Of a DNA stretch of 27,708 bases, positions 16,641 to 24,878 are shown piece after piece (positions within the stretch are counted from its first letter, which is position 1; each line of letters starts with the position of its first letter). The position numbers and the translations under genes were made by a program. The stretch covers positions 1-27,708 of the forward strand of contig CAIOSU010000207.1 in assembly GCA_903861055.1 (NCBI GenBank). Direction: 5' to 3'. This DNA comes from an uncultured bacterium (GTDB taxonomy: Bacteria > Bacteroidota > Bacteroidia > Chitinophagales > CAIOSU01). Under the pieces are notes generated by a model. It was not told where the DNA came from. It saw nothing but the letters and a program-made list of their open reading frames with translations, and ran no database searches.

Positions 16641-16669
16641 TTGCGTAATCAATAAACTTGATAACTTTG
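16641..16669 (+). promoter_or_regulatory. Bacteroidota-type promoter of aspS
   Basis: TTG at 16641-16643, an 18-nt spacer, then TAACTTTG at 16662-16669. Both match the phylum consensus, and the arrangement equals that of nadK. Transcription should begin near 16673, leaving a leader of about 70 nt before the ATG at 16743. A second exact TAnnTTTG box at 16623-16630 lacks a TTG at the right distance. Confidence 0.65.
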
Positions 16670-16742
16670 CTGGCGCTAACCTTAGTCGAAATTAAAGATA
16701 AGGTTATTTTTTTTATGAAGCAATACCATATCCAAATTTTCT

Positions 16743-18509
16743 ATGTATAGGAGTCATACTAATGGTCAATTACGAGTAAACAATGTAGGCGAAACAGTTA
16801 CCTTATCGGGCTGGGTGCAAACCGTTCGTGATATGGGCGAACTACTTTTCATTGACCTACGAGACCGCTATGGCATTACCCAACTTTCTTTCCGCAAAGA
16901 GGTTGATGCTGCGCTATTTGCTCAAAGTCGCGTTTTAGGCCGCGAGTTTGTAGTGCAAGCCACTGGCAAAGTATTAGAGCGTGAAAGCAAAAACAAGAAA
17001 ATTGAAACCGGCGAAATAGAAGTATTGGTAAGCGAGCTTAAAGTATTGAACGCTGCCAAAACCCCGCCATTTACTATAGAAGATGAATCGGACGGTGGAG
17101 ACGACCTTCGCATGAAGTTTCGTTACCTGGATCTTCGCAGGGGGCCGTTGAAGAAAAACCTAATGCTGCGCCACCAAGTAAACATGGAGGCCCGCAATTA
17201 TTTGAACGGTCAAGGGTTTATTGAAGTAGAAACACCGTTCCTTATCAAAAGCACCCCAGAAGGAGCCCGCGATTTTGTGGTACCTAGCCGTATGAACCCC
17301 GGTACGTTTTACGCTTTGCCGCAAAGCCCACAAACATTTAAGCAATTATTGATGGTGGCAGGCTACGATCGCTACTACCAAATGGTAAAATGCTTTCGTG
17401 ACGAGGATTTGCGTGCCGACCGCCAACCGGAGTTTAGCCAGATAGACTGCGAAATGTCGTTTGTGGAGCAAAAAGACATTTTGTTTATGTTCGAAGGCCT
17501 GGTGCGCCACGTGTTTAACAGGGTTAAAGGTTTTGATATTGGCGAAGTGCCGCACATGACCTACGCCGATGCCATGAAACACTATGGTAGCGATAAACCA
17601 GATATCCGTTTCGGTATGTTATTCAAAGATTTGGATGATTTAGTGAAAGGCAAAGGTTTCCCGGTGTTTGACGGAGCTGAGAGTGTGGTGGGCATAAATG
17701 CTGATGGCTGCGCCGAATACACCCGCAAGCAGTTGGATGCCTTGACCGACTTTGTAAAACGTCCGCAAGTAGGTGCTACGGGTTTGGTGTATATCCGCTA
17801 TAATGCGGATGGCACGTTGAAATCGAGCGTAGATAAATTTTATACAGAAGAAGATTTGAAAGCTATAGCTGAGCGCTTTGAGGCTAAGCCTGGCGACTTA
17901 ATGCTAATACTAGCCGGCGAGGGTGAAAAGACCCGCAAGGCTTTGAACACCTTGCGCCTTGAAGTGGCCGAGCAACGCGGCCTGCGCGACCCTAACCACT
18001 ACAAATTCCTTTGGGTTATCGATTTCCCGCTGCTGGAATGGGCCGAAGACGACAACCGCTGGGTTGCTCGCCACCACCCATTTACCCGCCCTAAAATTGA
18101 AGACTTACCATTGTTAGCCACCAACCCAGGCGAAGTGCGCGCCAATGCCTATGATATGGTGTTGAACGGCACCGAAATCGGTGGCGGCTCTATTCGTATA
18201 CATGAGCGCCAATTGCAGGAAGAAATGTTTGATGCCCTAGGCCTAAGCCGTGAAGAAGCAGAACATAAATTCGGTTTCTTGCTACGCGCCTTTGAATACG
18301 GTGCCCCGCCACACGGTGGCCTGGCCTTTGGCTTCGACCGCTTGGTAGCCCTCATTGGGGGTGCTGAGAGCATTAGAGACTTTATCGCTTTTCCTAAAAA
18401 CAACTCTGGCCGCGACACTATGCTAGATGCCCCATCGACAATTGATGAGCATCAATTGAAAGAGTTAAGCTTGAAGGTGAACATTGCTGGTGCTGAGCCT
18501 AAAGGTTAA
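16743..18509 (+). CDS. aspS: Aspartyl-tRNA synthetase
   Basis: A 588-residue cytoplasmic class II synthetase that charges tRNA-Asp. Its length is right for the bacterial form, which has an extra GAD-type insertion. The N-terminal OB fold binds the anticodon (VTLSGWVQTVRDMG at 19-32, FIDLRDRYGITQ). Class II motif 1 lies around GFIEVETPFL, motif 2 at FRDEDLRADRQPEF (from F218), and motif 3 at GGLAFGFDRL (525-534). All catalytic motifs are intact. The gene stands alone on the plus strand. It is divergent from the giant adhesin and convergent with the SDR gene, whose stop lies 35 nt away. A good promoter precedes it at 16641-16669. Confidence 0.97.
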   Translation: MYRSHTNGQLRVNNVGETVTLSGWVQTVRDMGELLFIDLRDRYGITQLSFRKEVDAALFAQSRVLGREFVVQATGKVLERESKNKKIETGEIEVLVSELKVLNAAKTPPFTIEDESDGGDDLRMKFRYLDLRRGPLKKNLMLRHQVNMEARNYLNGQGFIEVETPFLIKSTPEGARDFVVPSRMNPGTFYALPQSPQTFKQLLMVAGYDRYYQMVKCFRDEDLRADRQPEFSQIDCEMSFVEQKDILFMFEGLVRHVFNRVKGFDIGEVPHMTYADAMKHYGSDKPDIRFGMLFKDLDDLVKGKGFPVFDGAESVVGINADGCAEYTRKQLDALTDFVKRPQVGATGLVYIRYNADGTLKSSVDKFYTEEDLKAIAERFEAKPGDLMLILAGEGEKTRKALNTLRLEVAEQRGLRDPNHYKFLWVIDFPLLEWAEDDNRWVARHHPFTRPKIEDLPLLATNPGEVRANAYDMVLNGTEIGGGSIRIHERQLQEEMFDALGLSREEAEHKFGFLLRAFEYGAPPHGGLAFGFDRLVALIGGAESIRDFIAFPKNNSGRDTMLDAPSTIDEHQLKELSLKVNIAGAEPKG

Positions 18510-18544
18510 TAACTCTTGTTGAATCAGGTTTTTACTAAGTGCCT

Positions 18545-19582
18545 TTAATAGCTACTAATAATTGCTTTCATATCTCCAAAAACCCCATACTCCTTACCAT
18601 CCGCTATACTCTGCTGATATGCAGCAACCGTTTCATTGATGGTTTGCTCAAAAGGCAGATAGCTGAAACCTAAGGTTTCGCGTAGTTTGCTATCGTTGTA
18701 GGTGTATGGGTGCGAAGAAATGCTGAGCACTTCGCGGGTAATGACGGCCTCGCTGCCAGTAAGCAGACTGCGAACTTTATCGTAGCCAATGCTAATCGTT
18801 TTCCAGAAATCGGTAACGGGTATGGCAGGCGGCTTTTGGCCTAGCTCCGTTGCTATCTGGGTCATAAGCTCCTTAAAACTCCTATTAACAGCATTGATAA
18901 CATAACGCTCTCCGCTAGTTGCAGGGCTATCCATGAGCATTATTGCAACGCGCACTACATCCCTTACATCAACAAAACCATTGCTGCCCGTAGGATAAAA
19001 AGGTACGCCTCTGGCAACCTGGTGAAATATTTGTATTGAGCCATCAGCCCAGCGCCCTGCACCCAGTATGGTTGATGGATTGATAATAACAGCATCTAGC
19101 CCTTCGGCTATGCCGCGCCATATCTCTAGTTCGCCCAAGTATTTGGTATGCCCATATTGCGATTCCATCGGGGCAGTCTCCCAATCGCCACTCTCGTCAA
19201 TGGGGCTATTGTCCTTACTTTTACCCAAAGCAGTTATTGAGCTTACATACAACAGTTTCTTTACTCCTAGGCTCAGGGCAACATTTACTACATTGGCTGT
19301 GCCCTCCACGTTTATCTTTAACATTTTTTGAAAACTGTTGCCACCAAATGCCAGCATAGCAGCCGCATGATATACCAGTTCTGCACCCTCCATAGCCTCT
19401 TCAAGCGACAATATGTCGGTTATATCGCCCTCGTGCCAGCGAACCTGATTAGCTGCATCGCCCAGCAACGACAAATCGCTATTCGGACGCTTTAGGGCAC
19501 TTACTTCGTGCCCTTGCCTCAACAGTTCCTTGGTAAGATAGGAGCCCAGAAAGCCAGTTGCCCCTGTTACAAAAGCCTTCAC
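18545..19582 (-). CDS. Extended SDR (NAD-dependent epimerase/dehydratase family) protein
   Basis: A 345-residue Rossmann-fold oxidoreductase. The N-terminal nucleotide-binding motif GATGFLG lies at 7-13, Asp53 is in GDIT, the active-site Ser is in YVSSIT (112-117) and the catalytic YxxxK is Y143-K147 (YGHTK). The layout resembles the dihydroflavonol-4-reductase-like branch, which reduces or epimerises varied substrates; the substrate here is unknown. The start is GTG at 19582, chosen because it opens the canonical MKAFVTGATG N terminus. It overlaps the last bases of anmK in a GTGA arrangement, so translation is probably coupled and both are on one mRNA. A role in sugar metabolism next to AnmK is possible but not shown. 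Confidence 0.9.
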   Translation of the reverse strand: MKAFVTGATGFLGSYLTKELLRQGHEVSALKRPNSDLSLLGDAANQVRWHEGDITDILSLEEAMEGAELVYHAAAMLAFGGNSFQKMLKINVEGTANVVNVALSLGVKKLLYVSSITALGKSKDNSPIDESGDWETAPMESQYGHTKYLGELEIWRGIAEGLDAVIINPSTILGAGRWADGSIQIFHQVARGVPFYPTGSNGFVDVRDVVRVAIMLMDSPATSGERYVINAVNRSFKELMTQIATELGQKPPAIPVTDFWKTISIGYDKVRSLLTGSEAVITREVLSISSHPYTYNDSKLRETLGFSYLPFEQTINETVAAYQQSIADGKEYGVFGDMKAIISSY

Positions 19583-20700
19583 GAAATAACCGTTTTAAGC
19601 TGCTTTTCGTGGCCTTGATAAATGGCCCCTCCAATATTGTTGCGACTAGCACCAGTAACACTTGATAGGCAGTTAGCTTCGTTTCGCACCCTTAGCACAC
19701 CCACAAGCGCCATCAATATAGCCTCTTTAAACTCCACTGTTTGCCTATCAGGTACTACAATCTGCAAAGGAAGTTTCTCTTGCAACTGCTCTATAAGGAA
19801 AGTATTGAACGCACCACCGCCTGTTACCAGCATTTTAGCATCGTTTGGCACAGTAATGCCCTCGGTAAGCGTTATCTGTTTTAATGATTCGGCAGTTTGC
19901 AGTGCAATAACCTCCACCACGGTCCGTAACTTATCAGCCACGCTTGCTTGGTGGCGCTGCACTACTGGCAGCATAACCTTGCTTACCCAACCTCCGCTCA
20001 ACGATTTTGGATACTCTTTGGCATAATACCAGCTGGCGTTTAGCTCAGCCAACAGACCTTTATTTACGCTACCGCTTCTTGCCAGTTCACCGTCTTTATC
20101 ATAGTCTTTGCCTATTTGGCTGGCAAGTTTGTTTAGCACCAAATTAACGGGTACGATATCAAAAGCGACAAACTTGTCACCGGTGTTGGCAGCTATATTG
20201 GCTATACCCCCAAGGTTCAGAAAGAAGTTATAATCCGGAAAAAACAACTTGTTGGCTATCGGGGCAATGGGGGTACCTTGTCCGCCAAGAGCTACATCGG
20301 TGGTTCTAAAATCGCACACTACTGGAAAACCGCTGCGCACTGCAATGGCTGCGCCATCTCCAATTTGACTGGTAAAATGATTTTCTGGTTGATGGAAAAT
20401 AGTTTGCCCGTGCGAAGCAATAAAATCCAAATCGCCGGCAATATTATTAGCATCAATAAACTTACGAACTTCCTCACCCATGAAGTGGCCAAAAAAGGTG
20501 TGGGTTTTAATATAGGTTACCGCATTTTGCATCACCAGTTTCTCTAATCTTAACTTCCATTTATCAGGCATGGGCACGCACTCTGCTTTCAGCACTTTAT
20601 AGTGATAGTTACCGCTATCCACGGTTATATCGCAGAAGGCAAAATCCAACCCATCCAATGAGCTGCCCGTCATTATTCCGATCACTTTATAGTGCTCCAT
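19579..20700 (-). CDS. anmK: Anhydro-N-acetylmuramic acid kinase
   Basis: A 373-residue cytoplasmic kinase of peptidoglycan recycling. It opens the 1,6-anhydro ring of anhydroMurNAc and phosphorylates it to MurNAc-6-phosphate using ATP. Family blocks are GIMTGSSLDGLD at 8-19 (phosphate binding), ASHGQTIFHQP at 95-105, DFRTTDVALGGQGTPI at 130-145 (with the Asp aligned to the catalytic base), FLNLGGIANIA at 160-170 and LVTGGGAFNTFL near the C terminus. Length is typical. It overlaps the SDR gene by 4 nt and follows the cytochrome c gene by 71 nt. No MurQ etherase is in the window. Confidence 0.95.
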   Translation of the reverse strand: MEHYKVIGIMTGSSLDGLDFAFCDITVDSGNYHYKVLKAECVPMPDKWKLRLEKLVMQNAVTYIKTHTFFGHFMGEEVRKFIDANNIAGDLDFIASHGQTIFHQPENHFTSQIGDGAAIAVRSGFPVVCDFRTTDVALGGQGTPIAPIANKLFFPDYNFFLNLGGIANIAANTGDKFVAFDIVPVNLVLNKLASQIGKDYDKDGELARSGSVNKGLLAELNASWYYAKEYPKSLSGGWVSKVMLPVVQRHQASVADKLRTVVEVIALQTAESLKQITLTEGITVPNDAKMLVTGGGAFNTFLIEQLQEKLPLQIVVPDRQTVEFKEAILMALVGVLRVRNEANCLSSVTGASRNNIGGAIYQGHEKQLKTVIS

Positions 20701-20771
20701 TTCCTAACGGTTTATTGAACCTTAGATACCCCGATCCTTAAAATAGTACCAAACCTTCTAAATATAGTAAT

Positions 20772-21101
20772 TTATTGCCTCAAAGTGAGCACATAACCTG
20801 CTAATGCATCTATCTCGTCAGCACTCAAAATCGATTTGTAGGGAGCCATAAGCTGTCGTCCGTTGGTAATAACTTGCACAGCCTCCTCTTTGGTGAGATT
20901 GCTAATGGCCAAATTGGCGGCTCCATTTAGCCCCATTTTTCCATCAGCACCATGGCAACTGGTACAATATTTTTTAAAAGTAGATGCTCCAGGTGCAGCA
21001 GGCACCGATGATGAGGTACTGCCAGAGTTATCGCTGCAACTATATAAGGATAGCATCAAAATCGTTAAGCCAAACGCAACAAGTAAAAGGATATTTTTCA
21101 T
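20772..21101 (-). CDS. Small c-type cytochrome, predicted lipoprotein
   Basis: A 109-residue protein. The ATG at 21101 is chosen over a GTG 12 codons upstream because it opens a lipoprotein signal (hydrophobic stretch ending LSLYSC, lipid-bearing Cys22). After a Ser/Pro/Ala linker the single haem c site is CTSCH at 46-50. Met85 in RQLMAPY is the likely distal ligand. The size matches class I mono-haem cytochromes. It should be anchored to a membrane facing the periplasm and carry single electrons, but its partners are not in the window. It lies between the 948-aa adhesin and anmK on the same strand, with gaps of 75 and 71 nt. A functional link to those neighbours is not evident. Confidence 0.9.
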   Translation of the reverse strand: MKNILLLVAFGLTILMLSLYSCSDNSGSTSSSVPAAPGASTFKKYCTSCHGADGKMGLNGAANLAISNLTKEEAVQVITNGRQLMAPYKSILSADEIDALAGYVLTLRQ

Positions 21102-21176
21102 TTTCTGGCAATGAGCGTTCAAGAATAAACTTTTCACCCTAAATCGTACCTCGTCAATCGCAAATCGTAAATGGAA

Positions 21177-24023
21177 TTATCGCAGCAAAGTTACGTTACC
21201 GGTTTCGGTTATTTCATCCCCATCTCGGGTAAGGGCCTTAATAACATACACATACACGCCAAGATCGGCTTGGCTACTACCAACGGCACCGTCCCAAAAC
21301 ACAGCACTGTTGTGCCCTTCAAACACTTTTTGACCCCAACGGTTAAACACGAAAACATCATAAACCCGCTCTATGTTCAAGGTTTTAATAATGCGGAATA
21401 CATCGTTCAGGCCATCTTGGTTGGGGGTAAAGGCATTAGGTACCAGAATTAGCGTTTTCACTTCCACATTTACCCGTACCGTATCGCTGGCCATGCAGCC
21501 ATACTCGGTAGTGGCAGTTAAAATATAGGTAATAGAGTTAAACGGAAAACTAACTGGATTGAGAGAAGTAGGGTCATCTAAATAGTCAGACGGTTCCCAA
21601 ACGAAAGAAATACCATTACTACTGCCCACTAGCATGGTAGTTTCATCTCTATAAACCGTTGTATCTATACCTGCATCAACCAGTGGCAATGGGTGCACCA
21701 CTATGTCCACCTCTAAGGTATCGGCAAACTGCGGACAATCGTTGGTAACAAATACTGTGTAGCTGGTATTTTGCAGTGGCGATGCAGTTGGATTGTAAAT
21801 AGTATCACTACTCAATCCATCTGCAGGCACCCACAGGTAGTACTTGCCATCTTGCACTTCTAATTGAATGGTATCGTAAATACAAACATCGGGCGGACCG
21901 CTTAGCGAAGCATTGATGGGCCTTTGCACTTCTATAAAAACGCTATCGACGTTGTCGCACCCAAAGCTATTGAATGTAGTAAGATAGAATGTGGTAGAGC
22001 TATCTAAGTTAGTGGTTGGGTTTGCAATGTTAGGATTGGAGACCAAACTATCGGGCTCCCAATAGAAACTGATGCCGTTTTGCCCGTTGAGTTGGTAAGG
22101 AGTGCTTAGGCACATAAAATCATCGGGACCGGCATCGGTATTGGGTAGTGGGTTTACCGTTACGTTTAGGTTACCAACATTGCTACAACCATTGCTATCG
22201 GTAACATTTACCACATAGCTAGTGCTTTGTGCCGGTGAGGCAAAAGGGTTAGAAACGTTGCTTGCCGAAAGCCCAGCACTAGGCGCCCAAACATATTGGT
22301 TGCCACCGCCAGCCGTAAGTTGAATAGTATCAAAAATACAAAGCGACGTGTCTGGCGAAAGTGTTACCGTTGGCAATGGAAATACGGTGAAACTTTTCTC
22401 GAGAGAATCAATACAGCCAAAGGATGACTGCACCACCAACTTCATAGCCTTTGTACCTAACACCGAATCAACGTAACTGAAAATAGGGTCGTTACCCGAG
22501 GGCTGCCCATTCAAATACCATTGCCTACTGCCAAAACTACCAAAGTTTATGAGGGTTTGGTCAGCTATAAGAACGCTCTCATTCAAACAAGCTGGCGAAA
22601 TGGTAAAATCTACATCAGGCTTTGAGTAAACCGTTACTGATTGGGTTAAAGAGTCTCGGCATCCATTGGAGTCTTGGGCAATAAACTTAACGGTGTAAAT
22701 ACCATCTTGCGCGTATAATTTCGCTGGGCTTTGATTGCTGCTGGAAGTATTGTCTCCAAACTGCCATGACCAAGACACTAATGAACCATATTGGGCAATC
22801 GACTGATCGGTAAACTGCATCGGCAGCCCCTCGCAAACGGATTGAAATGCATAATCGACATCGAAACCAGGATAAACCCTTATAAAAACCTTGGTTGTAT
22901 CGGCACAAAACAAGCCAGGATTAGCTACTAGCGTTACAATATACTGGCCCGTATCGGGATACAAATAAGTCGGATTTCTAATTGTAGAAGTATCGGAATT
23001 AGTAGTGTTATCCCCAAAATTCCAGAGGTAAGATGTAGCATTGCGGCTAAGGTTTGAAAACGAAACATCGAAACCTTTGCAAGCGTATGTATAAAGCCCC
23101 GATGTACCTGTTGCACCAGCACCCGTGGTATCGATAACCGGTACTTTGGCCTCCAAATCGATAATACAACTTACTACGTTAAACTGAAAATCTCTGCGGA
23201 TGGTCCCAATGAGCACCCCATTTCTATATTCGTTGGCACAAACACCCACAACATATTGCCCTTGCAATTGCGGCGTACCAGTAAGTATGCCAGTATTTGG
23301 GTCGATGCTTAGAGCAACACCGCCTAGCAAATTATTAAGCGAGTATGGGTTCTGCCAAACTACATTGGCAAACGGCGGTGGCGTAGGAATCGGTTTTGGG
23401 TCGTTTTGATCGCCACCAGTAAACGGTGTACAAAGTTCGTACACTATCACATCTCCATCGGGGTCGGTAGCCGAATGGTCAAAAACCAACGGTTCGCCAG
23501 CACAAATTACTATGGGAGGAAAATCGTTGTATTCAGGGCTATTGTTGCAAGGAGTGCCTAACGGATCAATGCGCACCGTATAAGTTGCCCCAACCGTACC
23601 TGGAGCCACCACGTTGCCTATCGTAGAATTGCGGCAACAGCGCATGTAAACAATATCGTAGCCCCCGCTTTGCGGAGTTAAGAAATAATCAAAAACATAG
23701 CTAGCCTCTTCTACGCAAACATTCGACGGCGGAGACAAACATGGGTTACTGGTTTCGGGGGGTACATTTCGGCGGTTTTGATAAATCACATTCAGCATAT
23801 CAACCTCATTGCCCGAAGCATCGAAAATGCCAATAAAAGCTGGGTCGTCATAATCGGCAACGTTAGGGCCGTTAGAGAAACAATCCCTGTACACCTTTAG
23901 CGTTATCCTATACTCATTGTTTCCCAAGCACTCATAGTACATGTCGCCGCCAACGATATGCGCACCCCTAGCAGCCATTGGCACCAAGACAATAAGTAAT
24001 AAATATATCAGCAGCGCGCGCAT
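21177..24023 (-). CDS. PKD/Ig-repeat surface adhesin with type B T9SS sorting domain
   Basis: A 948-residue secreted protein. The signal peptide is residues 1-20 (ending MAARG). Residues 21-286 are the N-terminal module shared with the 1860-aa adhesin: HIVGGDMYYEC, YRITLKVYRDC, MRCCRNSTIGN at 127-137, DPDGD at 187-191 and NEYRNGVLIG at 264-273. PKD domains follow at about 313-384 (WNFGDN), 386-466 (WQFGDN) and a weaker one at 468-548. Four Ig-like repeats cover 549-856. The CHU_C type B sorting domain is 859-948 (AFTPNQDGLNDVF, FVFNRWGQKVF, final VTLLR). Export by the T9SS and a surface adhesive role are inferred. No sprF is adjacent. It starts 3 nt after an alpha/beta hydrolase gene, an unusual upstream partner for such a protein. 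Confidence 0.92.
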   Translation of the reverse strand: MRALLIYLLLIVLVPMAARGAHIVGGDMYYECLGNNEYRITLKVYRDCFSNGPNVADYDDPAFIGIFDASGNEVDMLNVIYQNRRNVPPETSNPCLSPPSNVCVEEASYVFDYFLTPQSGGYDIVYMRCCRNSTIGNVVAPGTVGATYTVRIDPLGTPCNNSPEYNDFPPIVICAGEPLVFDHSATDPDGDVIVYELCTPFTGGDQNDPKPIPTPPPFANVVWQNPYSLNNLLGGVALSIDPNTGILTGTPQLQGQYVVGVCANEYRNGVLIGTIRRDFQFNVVSCIIDLEAKVPVIDTTGAGATGTSGLYTYACKGFDVSFSNLSRNATSYLWNFGDNTTNSDTSTIRNPTYLYPDTGQYIVTLVANPGLFCADTTKVFIRVYPGFDVDYAFQSVCEGLPMQFTDQSIAQYGSLVSWSWQFGDNTSSSNQSPAKLYAQDGIYTVKFIAQDSNGCRDSLTQSVTVYSKPDVDFTISPACLNESVLIADQTLINFGSFGSRQWYLNGQPSGNDPIFSYVDSVLGTKAMKLVVQSSFGCIDSLEKSFTVFPLPTVTLSPDTSLCIFDTIQLTAGGGNQYVWAPSAGLSASNVSNPFASPAQSTSYVVNVTDSNGCSNVGNLNVTVNPLPNTDAGPDDFMCLSTPYQLNGQNGISFYWEPDSLVSNPNIANPTTNLDSSTTFYLTTFNSFGCDNVDSVFIEVQRPINASLSGPPDVCIYDTIQLEVQDGKYYLWVPADGLSSDTIYNPTASPLQNTSYTVFVTNDCPQFADTLEVDIVVHPLPLVDAGIDTTVYRDETTMLVGSSNGISFVWEPSDYLDDPTSLNPVSFPFNSITYILTATTEYGCMASDTVRVNVEVKTLILVPNAFTPNQDGLNDVFRIIKTLNIERVYDVFVFNRWGQKVFEGHNSAVFWDGAVGSSQADLGVYVYVIKALTRDGDEITETGNVTLLR
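21456..22379 (-). repeat. Four Ig-like repeats (protein level) in the 948-aa adhesin
   Basis: Residues 549-856 contain four units of about 75 residues. The pattern is D-x-x-x-CxxDTIQL, then Y-W-P--GLS, NP-ASP--STSY, and a final T-S-GC. Unit starts are near residues 549, 625, 701 and 778. The last unit lacks the Cys of the first motif (DTTVYRDE). Confidence 0.75.
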
Positions 24024-24026
24024 ATT

Positions 24027-24800
24027 TCAATCAATAGGGTAATCAAGTAACTCTTCAATAGCCTTTTTTGTTTCGGCGGGAGCTTCAAAGATACCCATAT
24101 GTGCCACACCATCAAGCATTTCCGCAAACGAAATATCTGGAATGTCCAACTGCGCCAAACTGTTTTTTGATGATATGGCAGCATCTTCATTTCCGACAAT
24201 GAATAAAACTGGCCCTTTAAATTGTTCCAGCACTGCTGCCCTATCGCTGCGGTTCATTAAAGCTCTTATTGTGTTAATGACGTTATTTTGGTCAATCTGG
24301 ATGCCTTGATCAAACAAAAGTTTAATAGTTCCCGATAATTTACCACGATTTTCTTCGGCAAAGAGGCCCATGTAAAAATCTTTCATCCATGCCGCTGTGC
24401 CGTTTTTTTCGATAAAGGCTATCAATTTTTTACGGTCGGCCTTTTTGGGCACATCATCAGCAAAAGGGTGTGAGTGGAACATACACAACCGAGTAACCAA
24501 ACCTGGGTAAAGCTCCATTAATGCCAAGGCTACATAACCGCCCATAGAGTGTCCTACAACGCTTACCTGCGCCACACCCAACTCATCCAACAAGGCCTTT
24601 ATGCTGCGCGCTATATCCTCCAGGTTATTGGGCGCCGGTATTGTTGCACTCTTTCCAAAGCCTGGCATATCAATACATAGGTGCTTGTATTTACTAGCGA
24701 AATTGTGGGTAAATTCATCCCACATGGTGCCGTCCAAGGCTAAACCATGGAGCCACAGCACTGCCGACCCGTTGCCTTTTATCGTGTATGCTAATGCCAT
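24027..24800 (-). CDS. Alpha/beta-fold hydrolase
   Basis: A 257-residue cytoplasmic enzyme with no signal peptide. The oxyanion-hole HG is at 18-19 (LWLHGL). The nucleophile elbow GHSMGG places Ser85 as nucleophile. Asp206 (VGNEDAAIS) and His234 (GVAHMGIFEAP) complete the triad. A helical lid spans about 115-190. The family includes esterases, epoxide hydrolases and C-C bond hydrolases, and the substrate is not predictable. A perfect TAnnTTTG box lies at 24820-24827 on the minus strand, 19 nt before the ATG. The 948-aa adhesin begins 3 nt after its stop codon, so the two are almost certainly co-transcribed. Confidence 0.92.
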   Translation of the reverse strand: MALAYTIKGNGSAVLWLHGLALDGTMWDEFTHNFASKYKHLCIDMPGFGKSATIPAPNNLEDIARSIKALLDELGVAQVSVVGHSMGGYVALALMELYPGLVTRLCMFHSHPFADDVPKKADRKKLIAFIEKNGTAAWMKDFYMGLFAEENRGKLSGTIKLLFDQGIQIDQNNVINTIRALMNRSDRAAVLEQFKGPVLFIVGNEDAAISSKNSLAQLDIPDISFAEMLDGVAHMGIFEAPAETKKAIEELLDYPID

Positions 24801-24819
24801 TGTGCACTGGTAACTTTCC

Positions 24820-24827
24820 CAAAAGTA
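24820..24827 (-). promoter_or_regulatory. -7 box upstream of the alpha/beta hydrolase
   Basis: TACTTTTG on the minus strand matches TAnnTTTG exactly and would give a leader of about 16 nt. No TTG is present 17-23 nt upstream, so only half of the promoter is supported. Confidence 0.4.
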
Positions 24828-24878
24828 GGGCTGTGATAAAATTTGTGTTATTTTCGTTAGTCTAAGTTACGTAGAAAT

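Noticed and set aside
19622..20026. 134-codon plus-strand frame
   Set aside because: It is antisense to anmK, whose motifs are intact across the region.
21102..21137. GTG-initiated extension of the cytochrome c gene
   Set aside because: It would put 12 mostly polar residues before the lipoprotein signal, and an ATG is available at 21101.
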